In this document: positions 6,521-6,973 of the stretch, in pieces
Layout: each line of letters starts with the position of its first letter
Numbering within the stretch: the stretch's first letter is position 1
Source of the DNA: Clostridia bacterium
GTDB lineage: Bacteria > Bacillota_A > Clostridia > Oscillospirales > CAG-272
NCBI GenBank assembly: GCA_017632155.1
Contig: JAGBRZ010000167.1
Span: forward strand, 1-6,973
Reading direction: 5' to 3'
Length of the DNA stretch: 6,973 nt
The notes under the pieces: generated by a model
Told to the model about the DNA's origin: nothing
The model's input: only the letters and a program-made list of their open reading frames with translations
Databases searched by the model: none
Translations under genes and position numbers: made by a program

Positions 6521-6847
6521 ATGCTGCAGTTACCGATTGACGAAACAGAAGCAAGACTCAATCTGAATGTTACGTGGTCTGACGACGATACAGACGCTAA
6601 GATCTACTACACTTACACCTCCGCAAAGTCTCAGATAGATGACTATGCGGGGTGTGAGGTAGATTATAAAACGGACATTCTCGCGAAACAGCTTCTTAAG
6701 GATCTTGCAAGATACATCTGGAATGACTGTCGAGATGAATTCGAGGCGAGATTCCAGCACGAGATAATTAAATTCCGTAACGACAGGATGGTGAGACTCT
6801 ATGTATCAGAGAGAGAAGTGGGAGAGGGAGAAGAAGACACGCTTTGA
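6521..6847 (+). CDS. Head-tail connector, gp6-like
   Basis: A 108-residue, mostly helical protein directly after the capsid gene. This is the place and size of the adaptor (HK97 gp6 / SPP1 gp15 type) that forms a ring under the portal after packaging. The visible pattern is typical: an acidic N-terminal segment (SDDDTDAKIYYTYTSAKSQIDDYAG, residues 20-44), a short loop, then a long helix (TDILAKQLLKDLARYIWND, 51-69) and a charged C-terminal helix up to EIIKFR. The match is by layout and general pattern rather than by a strict motif, so the family call is good but not certain. The start at 6521 is set by AAGGAG at 6507-6512. The last 47 bases overlap the next gene. Confidence 0.8.
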   Translation: MLQLPIDETEARLNLNVTWSDDDTDAKIYYTYTSAKSQIDDYAGCEVDYKTDILAKQLLKDLARYIWNDCRDEFEARFQHEIIKFRNDRMVRLYVSEREVGEGEEDTL

Positions 6848-6973
6848 GACGTTTAACGATGGTGTGTGTCACATCTACAAGCTTGCAGATGTAAGCATTC
6901 CCGGATATAAGCCACAGCTCAGACCAAAGTGGTACAGGTCCGTCCCGTTCGGTTACAAAACTATTGGAGTCAG
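6801..6973 (+). CDS. Head-closure / head-tail joining protein, 5' part
   Basis: The frame is open from ATG 6801 to the right edge: 57 complete codons with no stop, so only the N-terminus is present. It begins MYQREKWEREKKTRFE, then FNDGVCHIYKLAD (18-30) and ends VPFGYKTIGV (48-57). The 'YDGVC.IY' followed by '...TVGV.R' arrangement is what I know from small phage proteins that follow the gp6-like connector and seal the head (SPP1 gp16 / HK97 gp7 position). GGTGAG at 6790-6795 lies 5 bases before the ATG. The gene starts inside the connector gene with a 47-base overlap in another frame, so coupled translation is likely. The identity is moderately sure, since the diagnostic C-terminal half is outside the window. 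Confidence 0.7.
   Translation, partial: MYQREKWEREKKTRFETFNDGVCHIYKLADVSIPGYKPQLRPKWYRSVPFGYKTIGV

Overview
This window is a tightly packed, all-plus-strand piece of the packaging and head module of a tailed, siphovirus-type (HK97-fold) phage or prophage. By eye the base composition is moderate (mid-40s % GC). Strong AGGAGG-type ribosome sites, GTG/TTG starts and family resemblances of the terminase, portal and capsid proteins suggest a host among the Clostridia, possibly a Ruminococcus-like gut or rumen bacterium. The host call is inference from style, not from a marker gene. Nothing here shows whether the element is integrated or free.

Layout from left to right: an HNH endonuclease (43-402); a small helix-turn-helix protein with an AT-hook-like N-terminus (415-783); a P27-family terminase small subunit (794-1141); the terminase large subunit (about 1128-2798); an HK97-type portal (2812-4038); a ClpP-like prohead protease with a long acidic C-terminal extension (4035-5012); the major capsid protein carrying an extra C-terminal cadherin/Ig-like domain (5015-6502); a gp6-like head-tail connector (6521-6847); and the start of a head-closure-type protein that runs off the right edge (6801-6973). 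Gaps between genes are at most 18 bases and several genes overlap. The set therefore looks like one late transcription unit translated with coupling. No promoter, terminator, tRNA, CRISPR array, insertion sequence or attachment site was seen.

Together the genes describe one process. The HNH protein and the small subunit(s) mark and help cut the DNA, and the large subunit cuts it and pumps it through the portal. The protease matures a capsid shell whose subunits carry an N-terminal delta/scaffold-like region, and the two connectors close the head for tail joining. The gene order is conventional. The less ordinary points are the domain fused to the capsid protein, the large protease extension with no separate scaffold gene, a second DNA-binding protein beside the small terminase, and a probable TTG start for the large terminase. 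I found no convincing new biological system beyond these.
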